Shown: piece after piece, positions 7,815 through 16,617 of the stretch
Position numbering within the stretch: position 1 is the first letter of the stretch
Layout of the letters: each line of letters opens with the position of its first letter
Origin: CAYUYV01 sp964474635
GTDB taxonomy: Bacteria > Pseudomonadota > Alphaproteobacteria > JAJFIK01
Assembly: GCA_964474635.1 (NCBI GenBank)
Contig: CAYYTT010000003.1
Span: 1 to 64,000, forward strand
DNA length: 64,000 bases
Direction: 5' to 3'
Program-made: the position numbers and the translations under genes
Notes under the pieces: generated by a model
What the model was told of the DNA's origin: nothing
Databases searched by the model: none
Seen by the model: the letters and a program-made list of their open reading frames with translations, nothing else

Positions 7815-10240
7815 CGGCGCACATCCTCAAGATTGGGCTCAAGATCAGGCTCAAGATCAGGCTCAAGATCCGGCCCATCAACCTCAAGGTCCGGTTCCTC
7901 ACGGGCGTCGTCCGCTCCGCTGTCCCCTGGAACCGGCTCGTCCGAGCCCGACGCGTCGCCACTGTCTTCCCCGTCCGGTTCCGGCACGGGGATCACGGAA
8001 GGATCGTGATTGACATAAATCGGCGAGGACCAGGCCCTGTGTTCGGATGGGGCGAGACAGTCATCGGACCCGTCCACGCGGTAGTCGCCAAAGCACGGAT
8101 CGACTTTGATGCAGGTGCCGTTCTCATCGTACTGACAGCGCAGATTGGCCCCGTTGATGGTCGGCGTCGCCTCCTGAACCGCCCGGGCATAATATAGGGT
8201 GTCATAGGCCGCATCGGCGAAATCCGGATCTGTAAACGCAAACTGGCATCCCGTGCCGTCCCCATCGCACGCATGGGTCAGGAACGGGTCCTCAATGAGG
8301 GTGGCAATATCTTCGCCGGCATCCTTTTGGCGACGAATACGGACGATTTCGATCCGGGTGATGGCATGGCGCTCGTCGCCGGGATTGTAGCATTCACCGC
8401 CACACAGCCGGTCGAGATCGGCCTGTTCAACACCGCGCCGCGTCTCGGGGCAGCCCGGCTTTTGCACAAAGGCCCCCAGCGCCTTCACTTCAAAGCGCGG
8501 TTCGGCAATGCCGCTGTCGACCACACTGCCCATGGGCCGGCGCTCTCCCGCCCCATCGATCATGTCGAACCACAGCAGAATGCGCGGCCCCGAGGTGCCG
8601 TAGGTTTCACGCCGCTGCATGGCGTCCCAGATCTGCGCGCGGGTGCGCCCTTCCGCGTGGACCGCCGCGAGCCCCCCCGTCAACCAGAAGGAGGACTGGC
8701 GCTCCAACTCGGTGGCCTGGAACCCGGCTGTCGTCAGCAGTTCCTCGCGCGAACGCGGATGGGATTGGGCATCGGGTTCCTGCGGCTCGCCGAAAAAGCG
8801 CCGGAACCACGCCTCGTTCACGGGCCCGCCGGCCTCCGTGCTCAACCGACGCTGATATTCCTTGTAGCCCGTACCGGGACGGGCCCGGTGACTGTCGGAG
8901 GAGGCAATGAAGCCCCAGGTGAAATTGCTGGGCTCCCCCGCGCCGTCTTCGCCGAAATGCGACACGGCAAGACCGTATTGCACGGAGGTTCCGGGCCGTA
9001 AATTGAAGGCCGGCTGGAAACAATCCTGGCACTGACCGGAATTCAGCCAGTCCTGCGGCGCTTCACCCTGGATCGCCAGGTGCCCGGCAATGCCCATATC
9101 GGCGTAGTCGTCGCGGGCCTGGGCGGCGCGATCATCACATTCTTGGTCGCTCTCGCCGATGGCAAGGCAGCGCTCACGGATGATTTCCCCGGCGCGCCAG
9201 CAGGAGGGAAGATAATTTTCCGTTGGCGCCACACAGGTCCCCCTCTGGGTTTCCTGATCATATTCGATGGCTTTCCAGGAGCGATACTCCTCGGAATTTC
9301 CGTGTCCCGAATAAACCTCGATCATGGGGAACATTTCGGGCCGCATCTCCGGCACGAGTTGCTTGTCCCATGTGGTGGCGGCCGGCGTGTAAAAGCCCCA
9401 GGCCGAACCGTGGGGAATGATCAACGGATCAAGCCCCTGGTCGCTCAGCCGCTGCACAAGCTCTCCGGGCGTCGCCGCATGCTCGAAACAGCTGCGGGGC
9501 AACTCGTTCGAGGGAACATCGGCGGCGCATTCCGGCACGTCGCGCACTTCGCTCAAAAATAAATTGAAGTCCAGATAGTCCCTGGCGTTCAGCGGATCGA
9601 GAAGGATCGCGCCCAGGGGAAGACCGGCCGCGCGATTGCGCAAGGTCTCGGTTGCCACGCCGCTGGCGGCGATGGGACGGGCGGCGACTTTCTCTTCCTC
9701 CAGATCGCGGAAGATGACGTTCTTGTGCCCGTAGTGCTCCTCAGGCACCCGGCCCACTTGCGTCCACTCAAAACCAATGAAGGGCACAAGATCGGGCTCG
9801 GCCTCATTGTCCGACATGGCCTGGCACATGCGGATGGACCGCTTGGTCTCCTCCCAACGCGTGGGCGTCTGCGCCTCGGCATGATCGGTGGCTGCGAAAA
9901 AATCGATGCTGGAGCAATAGCGGGCAAAATCGCAGGCCTCGGCCAGGGGATGAATGCCCTGGCCGCCATTCATGGGCAGCGCCCACAAGAAGGCGTCCGT
10001 CGAAAATGTCGTGTGCACATGAAGATCGCCGAACAGGATGACATCGTCGTCAGCCGCGCCGACGGCATCGCGGGCTTCGTCTTGAACGCCCTGGCGCGCC
10101 AGAATGACTTCGGCGGGCACGGAGGGCATGGACAACTCGCCCGCGCCGCGCGAGCGGGCGAACCAGTGATTCTCCATCCCAAAAACGACAAAACCGATCA
10201 CGGCGCCCATGATCAGCAAGAGTGCGATGACGTTCCGCAT
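7811..10240 (-). CDS. DUF3604 protein (PHP-like metal-dependent fold), membrane-anchored
   Basis: I place the start at 10240, giving 809 residues. This gives MRNVIALLLIMGAVIGFVVFG as a signal anchor, and GAGAGGA sits upstream of the ATG; a start at 10279 would add 13 residues without benefit. The body matches DUF3604: DLHVHTTFSTDAF near residue 70, ATDHAEAQTP, a distal HGSAWGFY, and SSDSHRARPGTGYKE, which together resemble PHP-type metal sites. Many cysteines suggest an extracytoplasmic, disulfide-bonded enzyme. The C-terminus is acidic low complexity ending in tandem PDLE units encoded by a 12-bp DNA repeat. First gene of the operon with ppiC, hupE/ureJ and HNH. The reaction is unknown; family members are often annotated only as hypothetical. 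Confidence 0.85.
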   Translation of the reverse strand: MRNVIALLLIMGAVIGFVVFGMENHWFARSRGAGELSMPSVPAEVILARQGVQDEARDAVGAADDDVILFGDLHVHTTFSTDAFLWALPMNGGQGIHPLAEACDFARYCSSIDFFAATDHAEAQTPTRWEETKRSIRMCQAMSDNEAEPDLVPFIGFEWTQVGRVPEEHYGHKNVIFRDLEEEKVAARPIAASGVATETLRNRAAGLPLGAILLDPLNARDYLDFNLFLSEVRDVPECAADVPSNELPRSCFEHAATPGELVQRLSDQGLDPLIIPHGSAWGFYTPAATTWDKQLVPEMRPEMFPMIEVYSGHGNSEEYRSWKAIEYDQETQRGTCVAPTENYLPSCWRAGEIIRERCLAIGESDQECDDRAAQARDDYADMGIAGHLAIQGEAPQDWLNSGQCQDCFQPAFNLRPGTSVQYGLAVSHFGEDGAGEPSNFTWGFIASSDSHRARPGTGYKEYQRRLSTEAGGPVNEAWFRRFFGEPQEPDAQSHPRSREELLTTAGFQATELERQSSFWLTGGLAAVHAEGRTRAQIWDAMQRRETYGTSGPRILLWFDMIDGAGERRPMGSVVDSGIAEPRFEVKALGAFVQKPGCPETRRGVEQADLDRLCGGECYNPGDERHAITRIEIVRIRRQKDAGEDIATLIEDPFLTHACDGDGTGCQFAFTDPDFADAAYDTLYYARAVQEATPTINGANLRCQYDENGTCIKVDPCFGDYRVDGSDDCLAPSEHRAWSSPIYVNHDPSVIPVPEPDGEDSGDASGSDEPVPGDSGADDAREEPDLEVDGPDLEPDLEPDLEPNLEDVRR
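7825..7890 (-). repeat. 12-bp in-frame tandem repeat encoding PDLE units
   Basis: The 12-base unit AAGATCAGGCTC (plus strand) is repeated with small changes about five times at the 3' end of the DUF3604 gene, coding for Glu-Pro-Asp-Leu on the minus strand. Copies are near-identical at the DNA level, so recent slippage is likely and copy number may vary between strains. Confidence 0.9.
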
Positions 10241-10386
10241 GACCTGCTTCCTCTCGCCCTGGCTGTCGACAGACAGCACCTCTCACGTTTGATTTGCCGT
10301 GATGGTAGGCTTTGGAAGGGGCTGAAGGCAACAAATCCGGAGCCGCGCAAGACATGCGCGCAAGACTTCCTCGCGGTCCACGAACC

Positions 10387-10446
10387 GGTCAGACTTCATC
10401 AAGCGGCCAGACTTCATCAAGCGGTCAGACTTGGGCAAGCGGTCAG
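10387..10446. repeat. 18-bp intergenic tandem repeat
   Basis: Units of GGTCAGACTTCATCAAGC lie at 10387-10404, 10405-10422 (one change) and 10423-10440 (ACTTGGGCAAGC variant), with a fourth unit beginning at 10441. The array abuts the stop codon of the coiled-coil chemotaxis gene (10443) in the ~200 bp before the DUF3604 start. Its function is unknown; see the findings on the repeat family. Confidence 0.85.
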
Positions 10447-11453
10447 AAAAGCTCGATCTCAGTGTCCGCATCCGGATCGCGCTGGGACACGGCGCGCCCG
10501 AGCAAGGTCTCGGACAGCCGCGCGGCCATATCGCCCAGGGTGACCGATCCCACCACGCGCTCCAGCATTTCGGCATGGTCGGCCACGAGATCGTTTTCCA
10601 TCGCGGCTTCAAGATTGAGCTCGGCCGCGCTCTCTCCAAGGCTGGCGGCCACGATGTCGAGGGCGCCTCGCACATTGTCGATGCGCTGTTTGGCGGTGTC
10701 CTGGAATTGGATGGCTTGGGTCACGCTGGGCACGGACTGGGTGACCAGGGCAGACACCTCGGCGGACCGGGCGAGCGCGCCCGCAATCGTGGCTTGCCCT
10801 TGCGCAATACGGGCCTTGCCCTTGGTCAGGTCCTCGCGCTGCTCCGTATCGAGGGCCGGCCGGACGGACGGGGCCTGATCCCCCGATTGTTCCGGCTGGC
10901 CCGGCATCCAGGCATCCGAAAGGGCTTCGCCGACCTTTTCGATGGTCTTTGCGCCGCTGCGGATCTGCTCGATCAAGCTTTCGACCTCCAGGACATGGCT
11001 TGGCTGGTCGGCCGCGAGATCTTGCAACACCGAGCCGATCAGCGCGCTTTGCTCAGCCATCACGCCAATGCTTTCGACCATTCCGGCGACATAGGCGTCG
11101 ATCAAGTCAGCGACGCTGGCCTGTTCCGGCGCCTTCTCGATCATGTGGGCGCCCTGGGCGATGGCCTGGAGATCTTCCGCCTGGCGCAGAGCCCGCTCGG
11201 CAAGGCTCCTGAACTGGACCGAGACGTCCAGCATGCCTTCTTCCATGCTCGATGACGCCAGATCGATTTCCTGCGTGAGCGCCATCAGCACGTTTCGAGC
11301 CGTCAGGGAGCGCCCCAACGCGGCGCGGTTCTCATGATGCAGGCGCTCAAGACGTGAGACGGCTTCGGCCCCATCGCCGGCATGTGAAGACGCCCCGCCG
11401 TCACAGGTCGCCGCCCCGGTGGCCGGTTCCGCCTTGGACATTGAATTTGCCAT
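10443..11453 (-). CDS. Coiled-coil chemotaxis-associated protein (CheZ-like in character)
   Basis: 336 residues, almost entirely helical, with no membrane segment. Near residue 255 the segment QAIQFQDTAKQRIDNVRGAL resembles the FQD-x-x-R/K-Q helix seen in CheZ-like and some cytosolic receptor-like proteins. The C-terminus DADTEIELF is short and acidic. It begins after GGGGAGCGGACG, lies downstream of cheB across the scaffold gap, and is last in the che operon. A role as a CheY-phosphate phosphatase, or as an accessory binding CheY or the receptor array, is plausible from position and composition but not shown by a catalytic motif. Confidence 0.6.
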   Translation of the reverse strand: MANSMSKAEPATGAATCDGGASSHAGDGAEAVSRLERLHHENRAALGRSLTARNVLMALTQEIDLASSSMEEGMLDVSVQFRSLAERALRQAEDLQAIAQGAHMIEKAPEQASVADLIDAYVAGMVESIGVMAEQSALIGSVLQDLAADQPSHVLEVESLIEQIRSGAKTIEKVGEALSDAWMPGQPEQSGDQAPSVRPALDTEQREDLTKGKARIAQGQATIAGALARSAEVSALVTQSVPSVTQAIQFQDTAKQRIDNVRGALDIVAASLGESAAELNLEAAMENDLVADHAEMLERVVGSVTLGDMAARLSETLLGRAVSQRDPDADTEIELF

Positions 11454-11495
11454 CGTCCGCTCCCCGCCGATCCAGCACCAATGGTGCGCGGCATT

Positions 11496-11539
11496 CTTTG
11501 GTCACCAGCCGGGCCTTTGTCACCGGCCGAGCCTTTGTC
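11496..11539. repeat. 18-bp tandem repeat running into the scaffold gap
   Basis: About 2.5 copies of a unit like CCTTTGTCACCGGCCGAG are visible, ending exactly at the N run. The assembly probably broke here because the array is longer than the reads. Confidence 0.7.
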
Positions 11540-11639
11540 NNNNNNNNNNNNNNNNNNNNNNNNNNNNNNNNNNNNNNNNNNNNNNNNNNNNNNNNNNNNN
11601 NNNNNNNNNNNNNNNNNNNNNNNNNNNNNNNNNNNNNNN
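11540..11639. other. Scaffold gap (100 N)
   Basis: Exactly 100 undetermined bases between the end of cheB (11668) and the start of the coiled-coil gene (11453). A round 100 usually denotes a gap of unknown size, so the true spacing, and any small gene inside it, is unknown. Confidence 0.98.
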
Positions 11640-11667
11640 CAGCTCCGTGCGGCCCAAAAGCACGCGC

Positions 11668-12723
11668 TCAACCCGCAAGACGGGCCCGGGGACCTGCCCC
11701 CGCAGCCTCCAGCATGGCCGTCGCCATGCGTTCCGCGGACACTTCCCGCTCGACCGCTCCGGCGCCTTTGGCCGCGCGCGGCATGCCATAGACAAGACAG
11801 CTCGCCTCGTCCTGACCCAAGGTGGCGGCGCCGGCCCGGCGCATGGCCAGCAAACCATCGGCGCCATCGCGCCCCATACCCGTTAAGATGACGCCGACGC
11901 TCTTGGCGCCTACAACGCGCGCCACGGACGAAAACAGGACGTCGACGGACGGCTTGTGCCCGCTTACCTTGCCTCCACCGCGCAGTCGGCAGACGAGCCC
12001 GGAGGCGTCGCGGGCCAGTTCCATATGCTGATCGCCAGGCGCCACATACACATGGCCCGGACGAACGGGGGCGAAATCCTGCGCCTCGCGCACTGTGGCC
12101 GCGCAGGCCGCATCGAGCCTGCGGGCAAAGCCGGTCGTAAAGACCGGCGGCATGTGCTGTGTGATCATCACGCAAGGGGCATTGTCCGGCAGGCGCCGCA
12201 GGATCTGCAGCAGCGTTTCGACCCCGCCTGTGGATGCGCCCATGGCAATGACGGTGTCGCGACCGGCCCCACCCGTTGGCATGGCCAGCGTGCCCGGATT
12301 TTGCGCCCCAGACGGACGACCCCGCACCTTCACCTTCGCGGCCATCTTGACCTTCTCAGGCAGATCACGGGCAAGGTCGGCCATCGCCTGGGTGTCCTGC
12401 CCGGGTTTGGCCGCCACATCGACCGCGCCGATTTCAAGCGCGGCAACGGTCACATCGCTTCCCGAGACCGTCAGGGACGAGACCATCACGACCGGCATGG
12501 GCCGCAGGGCCATGATCTTGCGCAGGAACTCCAGGCCGTCCATGCGGGGCATCTCGACATCCAGCGTCAGGACATCGGGATTGAGCGATTTGATTTTTTC
12601 CCGTGCGTCGAAGGGATCGGCAGCCGTGCCGACAACCTCGATTTCCGGATCGGCGCCCAGCACGTTCGACAACATCCCTCGCATCAGGAGAGAATCATCG
12701 ACGATCAACACCTTAATGGTCAT
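11668..12723 (-). CDS. cheB: Chemotaxis protein-glutamate methylesterase/deamidase CheB
   Basis: 351 residues with the standard two-domain layout. The receiver domain (1-120) has the acidic pair DD at 9-10 and phosphoacceptor D55 in LTLDVEMPRMDG. The C-terminal methylesterase domain (about 160-345) has the catalytic Ser in GASTGG, His in ITQHMPP and Asp in GMGRDGADG. It removes methyl groups from the adjacent chemoreceptor during adaptation. The start overlaps the end of cheD by 4 bp. All expected catalytic residues are present. Confidence 0.97.
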   Translation of the reverse strand: MTIKVLIVDDSLLMRGMLSNVLGADPEIEVVGTAADPFDAREKIKSLNPDVLTLDVEMPRMDGLEFLRKIMALRPMPVVMVSSLTVSGSDVTVAALEIGAVDVAAKPGQDTQAMADLARDLPEKVKMAAKVKVRGRPSGAQNPGTLAMPTGGAGRDTVIAMGASTGGVETLLQILRRLPDNAPCVMITQHMPPVFTTGFARRLDAACAATVREAQDFAPVRPGHVYVAPGDQHMELARDASGLVCRLRGGGKVSGHKPSVDVLFSSVARVVGAKSVGVILTGMGRDGADGLLAMRRAGAATLGQDEASCLVYGMPRAAKGAGAVEREVSAERMATAMLEAAGAGPRARLAG

Positions 12724-13403
12724 CGGCGCTCTCCTTTGTTCCGCGGCGCGGACCCGAACAGTTCGATACCCCCATCCACTTGTTGTGAAATTTCGTCCTT
12801 GTACTTATCTTCAGACTTCACAAGATCTGCTTCGACTTCCGCAACGAATTTGCGCCGCACACGGCCATCAGTGGGATAATAGTTGATCCTGCGTGCCTTG
12901 GGCCCGCCAAGATCGGCCACCTGCGCAAGCAGGCGCTCCTGCTCAAGATAATGCAGCACAAAGCGCGCATTCATGTCGCCTATGCCCCCTTGGTTGCCCC
13001 TCAGAATGCTCCCGCCGAACACCTTGATCTCCAAACGCTCGCGGGGGCAGCCTGTACGAAGAACTTCGTTGAGAAGCCGCTCCATCGCGAACGTCCCATA
13101 GCGCAGCGCCGCATCGGCCCCATCCCAGCCGCTCCCCTTTTCCTCGGGCAGCATGAAATGATTGAGGCCCCCGAACCCAGTCTCCGAATCGCGGATGCAC
13201 GCCGAAACACAGGACCCCAGGACAGTCGCAACAATCTCATTGGCCTCCCCGGTGACGTAGAATTCCCCGTGCAAAACCTTGATGACCCAAGCATGTTCCT
13301 GCGCATCGAAAAACCGGTGACGTGCCGTTCCCCTGCCGCCGAGCCTTGCGGTGGATTTGGGCACGTTTGGCGCGGAAACTCGCTCAGGCCGTGGGAGCGC
13401 CAT
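12720..13403 (-). CDS. cheD: Chemoreceptor glutamine deamidase CheD
   Basis: 227 residues. The catalytic Cys lies in VLGSCVSACIRD (about residue 65), followed by GGLNHFMLPE with the catalytic His and the KVFGG strand further on; together these are the CheD signature. CheD deamidates Gln to Glu in receptor methylation helices and can interact with a CheC-type phosphatase, which is absent here. It overlaps cheB by 4 bp and shares one base with the end of cheR. The first ~35 residues are not conserved, so an internal start is possible. Confidence 0.95.
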   Translation of the reverse strand: MALPRPERVSAPNVPKSTARLGGRGTARHRFFDAQEHAWVIKVLHGEFYVTGEANEIVATVLGSCVSACIRDSETGFGGLNHFMLPEEKGSGWDGADAALRYGTFAMERLLNEVLRTGCPRERLEIKVFGGSILRGNQGGIGDMNARFVLHYLEQERLLAQVADLGGPKARRINYYPTDGRVRRKFVAEVEADLVKSEDKYKDEISQQVDGGIELFGSAPRNKGERR

Positions 13404-14287
13404 CAGGTCAGCTTTCTATACGTGGTGCGTCCCTCGGGCCGCAGGGGCAAGTCCGCCGTATCGAGATGTTCGGAGTGCCCGATATACAGGATCCCACCCG
13501 GCGCGAGCCGCGAGATGAACTTTTCCGCCAGGGAGCGCTTGGTCGGCACGTCGAAATAAATCATCACGTTACGGCAGAAAATGGCGTCGAACGGTCCGGC
13601 GAAGGGCCAATCCTCCAGCAGGTTGAGCCGCTTGAACGTCAAATGCGCCTTGGCCGCCCGCCCCATCGTCACCGCACTGTCCGGCCCACGCTCCAGGCAG
13701 GACTTGAAGGCCTCCGGGATCGTGGCGGCACTTTCGGCATCATAGGACCCGGCCTCGGCGGTGCGCAGGACCTGCGTGTCGATGTCGGTGGCAAGGATAC
13801 GGGCATCAAAGCTCACCGATTTGGGCGCGCCGGCAAGAAGCCCCGCCAGCGTCAGGGCAATCGAATAGGGTTCCTGTCCGCTCGAGCAGCCGGCGGACCA
13901 GATCCGCAGGCGCGCGCCCGACCCGGACCGCGCGGACTTAAACCATGGGTCCAGCACAGTCTCTTTCAGGTGCTCGAAATGGTGGGGCTCGCGAAAAAAG
14001 TCCGTATGGTTCGTCGTGAGGCTGTCGACGAGCTTGTCCAGCTCGCCGGCATCGTGTTTCAGGTGCTCCCGGTACTCAGCGAAGCTCGCCAAGTTCAGGG
14101 TGCGGATCCGGCGCGCAAGGCGCGTGTAAACAAGCCCGCGCCTGGCCTCGGTGATGTGCAAACCGACCGTTTTGTAAGCCAGCCGCACAAGCTCCCGGAA
14201 GTCCTCATCTGTAAGCTCATACTCACTGGACAGATGACCTCCCTTGAGATCGGAACCCTGCTCAAGGCGTGACGCGGACAGGCTCAT
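13403..14287 (-). CDS. cheR: Chemotaxis protein methyltransferase CheR
   Basis: 294 residues. An N-terminal helical domain (to about 95) is followed by the SAM-dependent methyltransferase domain with RIWSAGCSSGQEPYSIA as motif I, DIDTQVL as the acidic SAM-ribose loop, FDAIFCRNVMIYFD as motif IV, and GGILYIGHSEHL near the end. It methylates glutamates on the adjacent receptor. The ATG shares one base with the TGA of the receptor gene (TGATG), so it is translationally coupled. The receptor ends in a likely CheR/CheB tethering pentapeptide. Confidence 0.97.
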   Translation of the reverse strand: MSLSASRLEQGSDLKGGHLSSEYELTDEDFRELVRLAYKTVGLHITEARRGLVYTRLARRIRTLNLASFAEYREHLKHDAGELDKLVDSLTTNHTDFFREPHHFEHLKETVLDPWFKSARSGSGARLRIWSAGCSSGQEPYSIALTLAGLLAGAPKSVSFDARILATDIDTQVLRTAEAGSYDAESAATIPEAFKSCLERGPDSAVTMGRAAKAHLTFKRLNLLEDWPFAGPFDAIFCRNVMIYFDVPTKRSLAEKFISRLAPGGILYIGHSEHLDTADLPLRPEGRTTYRKLT

Positions 14288-16470
14288 CAGAATTCCTTCC
14301 AGTCCGGATCGTCCTGGACGGCCACCGCAAGCGCACTTTGCATCTGCAGTGCGGGGCTCGCCGCCCCCTTGCGCGGGGCCGGCTTGGAGGCCGGTGCCGG
14401 ATCGGCCACGCGGGGGCCGCGCTCAACCTGCCCACCGTTCTCCAGGGTGAAGAACTCCATCCGCCGCTGCATCATGATGGCCTGATCGGCGAGGTTCTTG
14501 GCCGCCGCGGCGCTTTCCTCGACCAGGGCAGAGTTCTGCTGGGTCATTTGATCCATCGAGGAAATCGCCGTGTTGATTTCCTGGATACCGGTGGCCTGGG
14601 CGCGGCTGGCATCGGAAATGTTGGAGACAATGTCCGCGACGCGTTGGATCGCCGACAGGATCTGCTCCAGGCTCTCGCCCGTCTTGTTCACAAGCGCGAC
14701 ACCGCCAGCGACCTGATCCGTACTGTGATTGATCAAGTCGCTGATGTCTTTGGCGGCCTGGGAGGAGCGCTGGGCAAGATTGCGAACCTCCGAAGCGACC
14801 ACCGCGAAACCGCGTCCCGCGTCGCCGGCCCGTGCCGCCTCGACGGCTGCGTTAAGAGCCAGGAGGTTCGTCTGGAAGGCGATTTCGTCGATCACGGTGA
14901 TGATCTCCGCGATCTTGGCCGAGGAGCGCTCGATCCCGGACATGGCCTGGACCGCATCGGCGACCACCGTGCCGCCCTGGCTCGCCGCATCGCGGGCCCC
15001 GCGCGCCAGTTCATTGGCCTGGGTGGCGCTTTCCGCGTTGCGCTTCACCGTGCTTGAAATCTCCTGCATGGCCGCGGCCGTCTCCTCTAGGCTGGAGGCC
15101 TGGTGTTCCGTACGCTGCGACAGGTCCGTCGTACCCGTATTGATCTCTGCGGCGGCGCTGGCCACTTCGGTCGAGGCGTATTTGATCTCACCGACAATCT
15201 CGCTCAAGGTCGCCGACATGCCGTTGGCGTTCGAGGCGAGCGTGTCGAAGATGCCTTCATAGGTGCCGGTCAAGCGCTGGGTCAGGTCACCGCCCGAGAG
15301 CGCACCCAGGACCGTCTCGAAGTCACCCAGCGCGGCACCGGTCTTGTCGCAAAGCTCATTGATCGATTTGGCAAGATTGAGCGTGAAGCCTTCCTTGCCG
15401 CTCAGATCGATGCGCTGCTGGAAGTCACCTCGGGCGACCGCGCCCACCACGGAGTCGATCTCGCCCTGAATGGCCTTCTCAGCCGTCTGATCGACCCATT
15501 CCACGACCGTACCGATGCGTGTGCGGTTCTCGCCGAAGACCGGCGTGACCACAAGGCGCATGGACCGGCCACCCACCGAAAGGGCGACTGTCGTCGGGTC
15601 GGTCATGTTCGCCAGCATGGAGCGCTGGTGCGCCGGGTTCTTATGGAAGATGTCGATATTGGCGCCAAGCACCGTCTGCGTGCTGAACGCGGGCAGATCG
15701 CGCCTCAGGTCGGCTTCCGCATTGCGCAGCAGTTCCATCATGGTCCGGTTCGTGTAGACAATGTTCAGGTCTTCGTCCGCAACCATGATGTTGGTCTGGC
15801 AGGTCTCGAGGGCCGCGCGGATCCGCTCCGACTCAAGGGTCGTTTGGGCGGCAGCCTGTTCGCGGAGCACGGCTTCGGTCACGTCCGATGCAATCTTGAG
15901 AACCCGTTCCGGCTTTCCGTCCGCACCCGGCACGGCAAGGTAACTGCCTTCGATCCACACCGCGTCGCCAGACTTGCGGCGCCGTTCGAACCGGCCGGTG
16001 ACCTGCTCGCCGCGCGCCAACGCCCTCCAGAATGACTGATATTCAGCACTCTCAGCAACTTCCGGCCGCACAAAGACCGAATGGTGGCGACCCTGTACCT
16101 CATCGAGCCGGTAGCCGGTGAGAGACAGGAAAATCTCGTTGGCATTGAGGACCGTCCCATCAAGACCAAGTTCCACGACGGCTTTCACGTCGCCAATGGC
16201 ATCTATGTTGGCCTTTGCCTTGCTCGCCTGCCCCAGGCGCCGCACCAGGTCCACACGGTCCGACAGGACGCCATAGAGGACAAAAAGGCCCACAAGACCT
16301 TGTGCGAGGGCCGTCTCCAGGGGGCCGATTGCGCCGACCAAGACAGGGCCGGCGGCCAGAGCCGCGACGAGGACCGCGCCCCCCATCAAATGGCGTGTCG
16401 GAATGGCCTTGATCATCTCGGTCAGGACAGCCGGAACGGCGCCCGACGTGGCAGGGGTTACGGCAGACAT
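14287..16470 (-). CDS. Methyl-accepting chemotaxis protein with two PAS domains
   Basis: 727 residues. Two closely spaced membrane helices (about 28-48 and 50-68) leave almost no periplasmic domain, so sensing is cytoplasmic. PAS 1 (about 90-205) has SLTGYRLDEVQGRHHSVFV; PAS 2 (about 220-340) has NIMVADEDLNIVYTN. A HAMP-like region with two repeats (about 345-440) precedes the signalling hairpin containing EIAFQTNLLALNAAVEAARA. The last five residues, DWKEF, fit the xWxxF CheR/CheB tether. Redox, oxygen or small-ligand sensing through the PAS domains is inferred. It starts after AAGGAGGAAGCC and is encoded inside the che operon, so it is probably the cognate receptor. Confidence 0.93.
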   Translation of the reverse strand: MSAVTPATSGAVPAVLTEMIKAIPTRHLMGGAVLVAALAAGPVLVGAIGPLETALAQGLVGLFVLYGVLSDRVDLVRRLGQASKAKANIDAIGDVKAVVELGLDGTVLNANEIFLSLTGYRLDEVQGRHHSVFVRPEVAESAEYQSFWRALARGEQVTGRFERRRKSGDAVWIEGSYLAVPGADGKPERVLKIASDVTEAVLREQAAAQTTLESERIRAALETCQTNIMVADEDLNIVYTNRTMMELLRNAEADLRRDLPAFSTQTVLGANIDIFHKNPAHQRSMLANMTDPTTVALSVGGRSMRLVVTPVFGENRTRIGTVVEWVDQTAEKAIQGEIDSVVGAVARGDFQQRIDLSGKEGFTLNLAKSINELCDKTGAALGDFETVLGALSGGDLTQRLTGTYEGIFDTLASNANGMSATLSEIVGEIKYASTEVASAAAEINTGTTDLSQRTEHQASSLEETAAAMQEISSTVKRNAESATQANELARGARDAASQGGTVVADAVQAMSGIERSSAKIAEIITVIDEIAFQTNLLALNAAVEAARAGDAGRGFAVVASEVRNLAQRSSQAAKDISDLINHSTDQVAGGVALVNKTGESLEQILSAIQRVADIVSNISDASRAQATGIQEINTAISSMDQMTQQNSALVEESAAAAKNLADQAIMMQRRMEFFTLENGGQVERGPRVADPAPASKPAPRKGAASPALQMQSALAVAVQDDPDWKEF

Positions 16471-16617
16471 GGCTTCCTCCTTGCGTCCCGGACCACCCAG
16501 GACACCTCTTCAGGTCAATGAAAACTCTATGCGTCTCTCCCCGGCCGGCGCCCGGCGCAGTCGGGGGCTTGCGGTGCGCGGGTCCTCCGGTCAGACCGGG
16601 CTGGACCCGTTGCCCCT

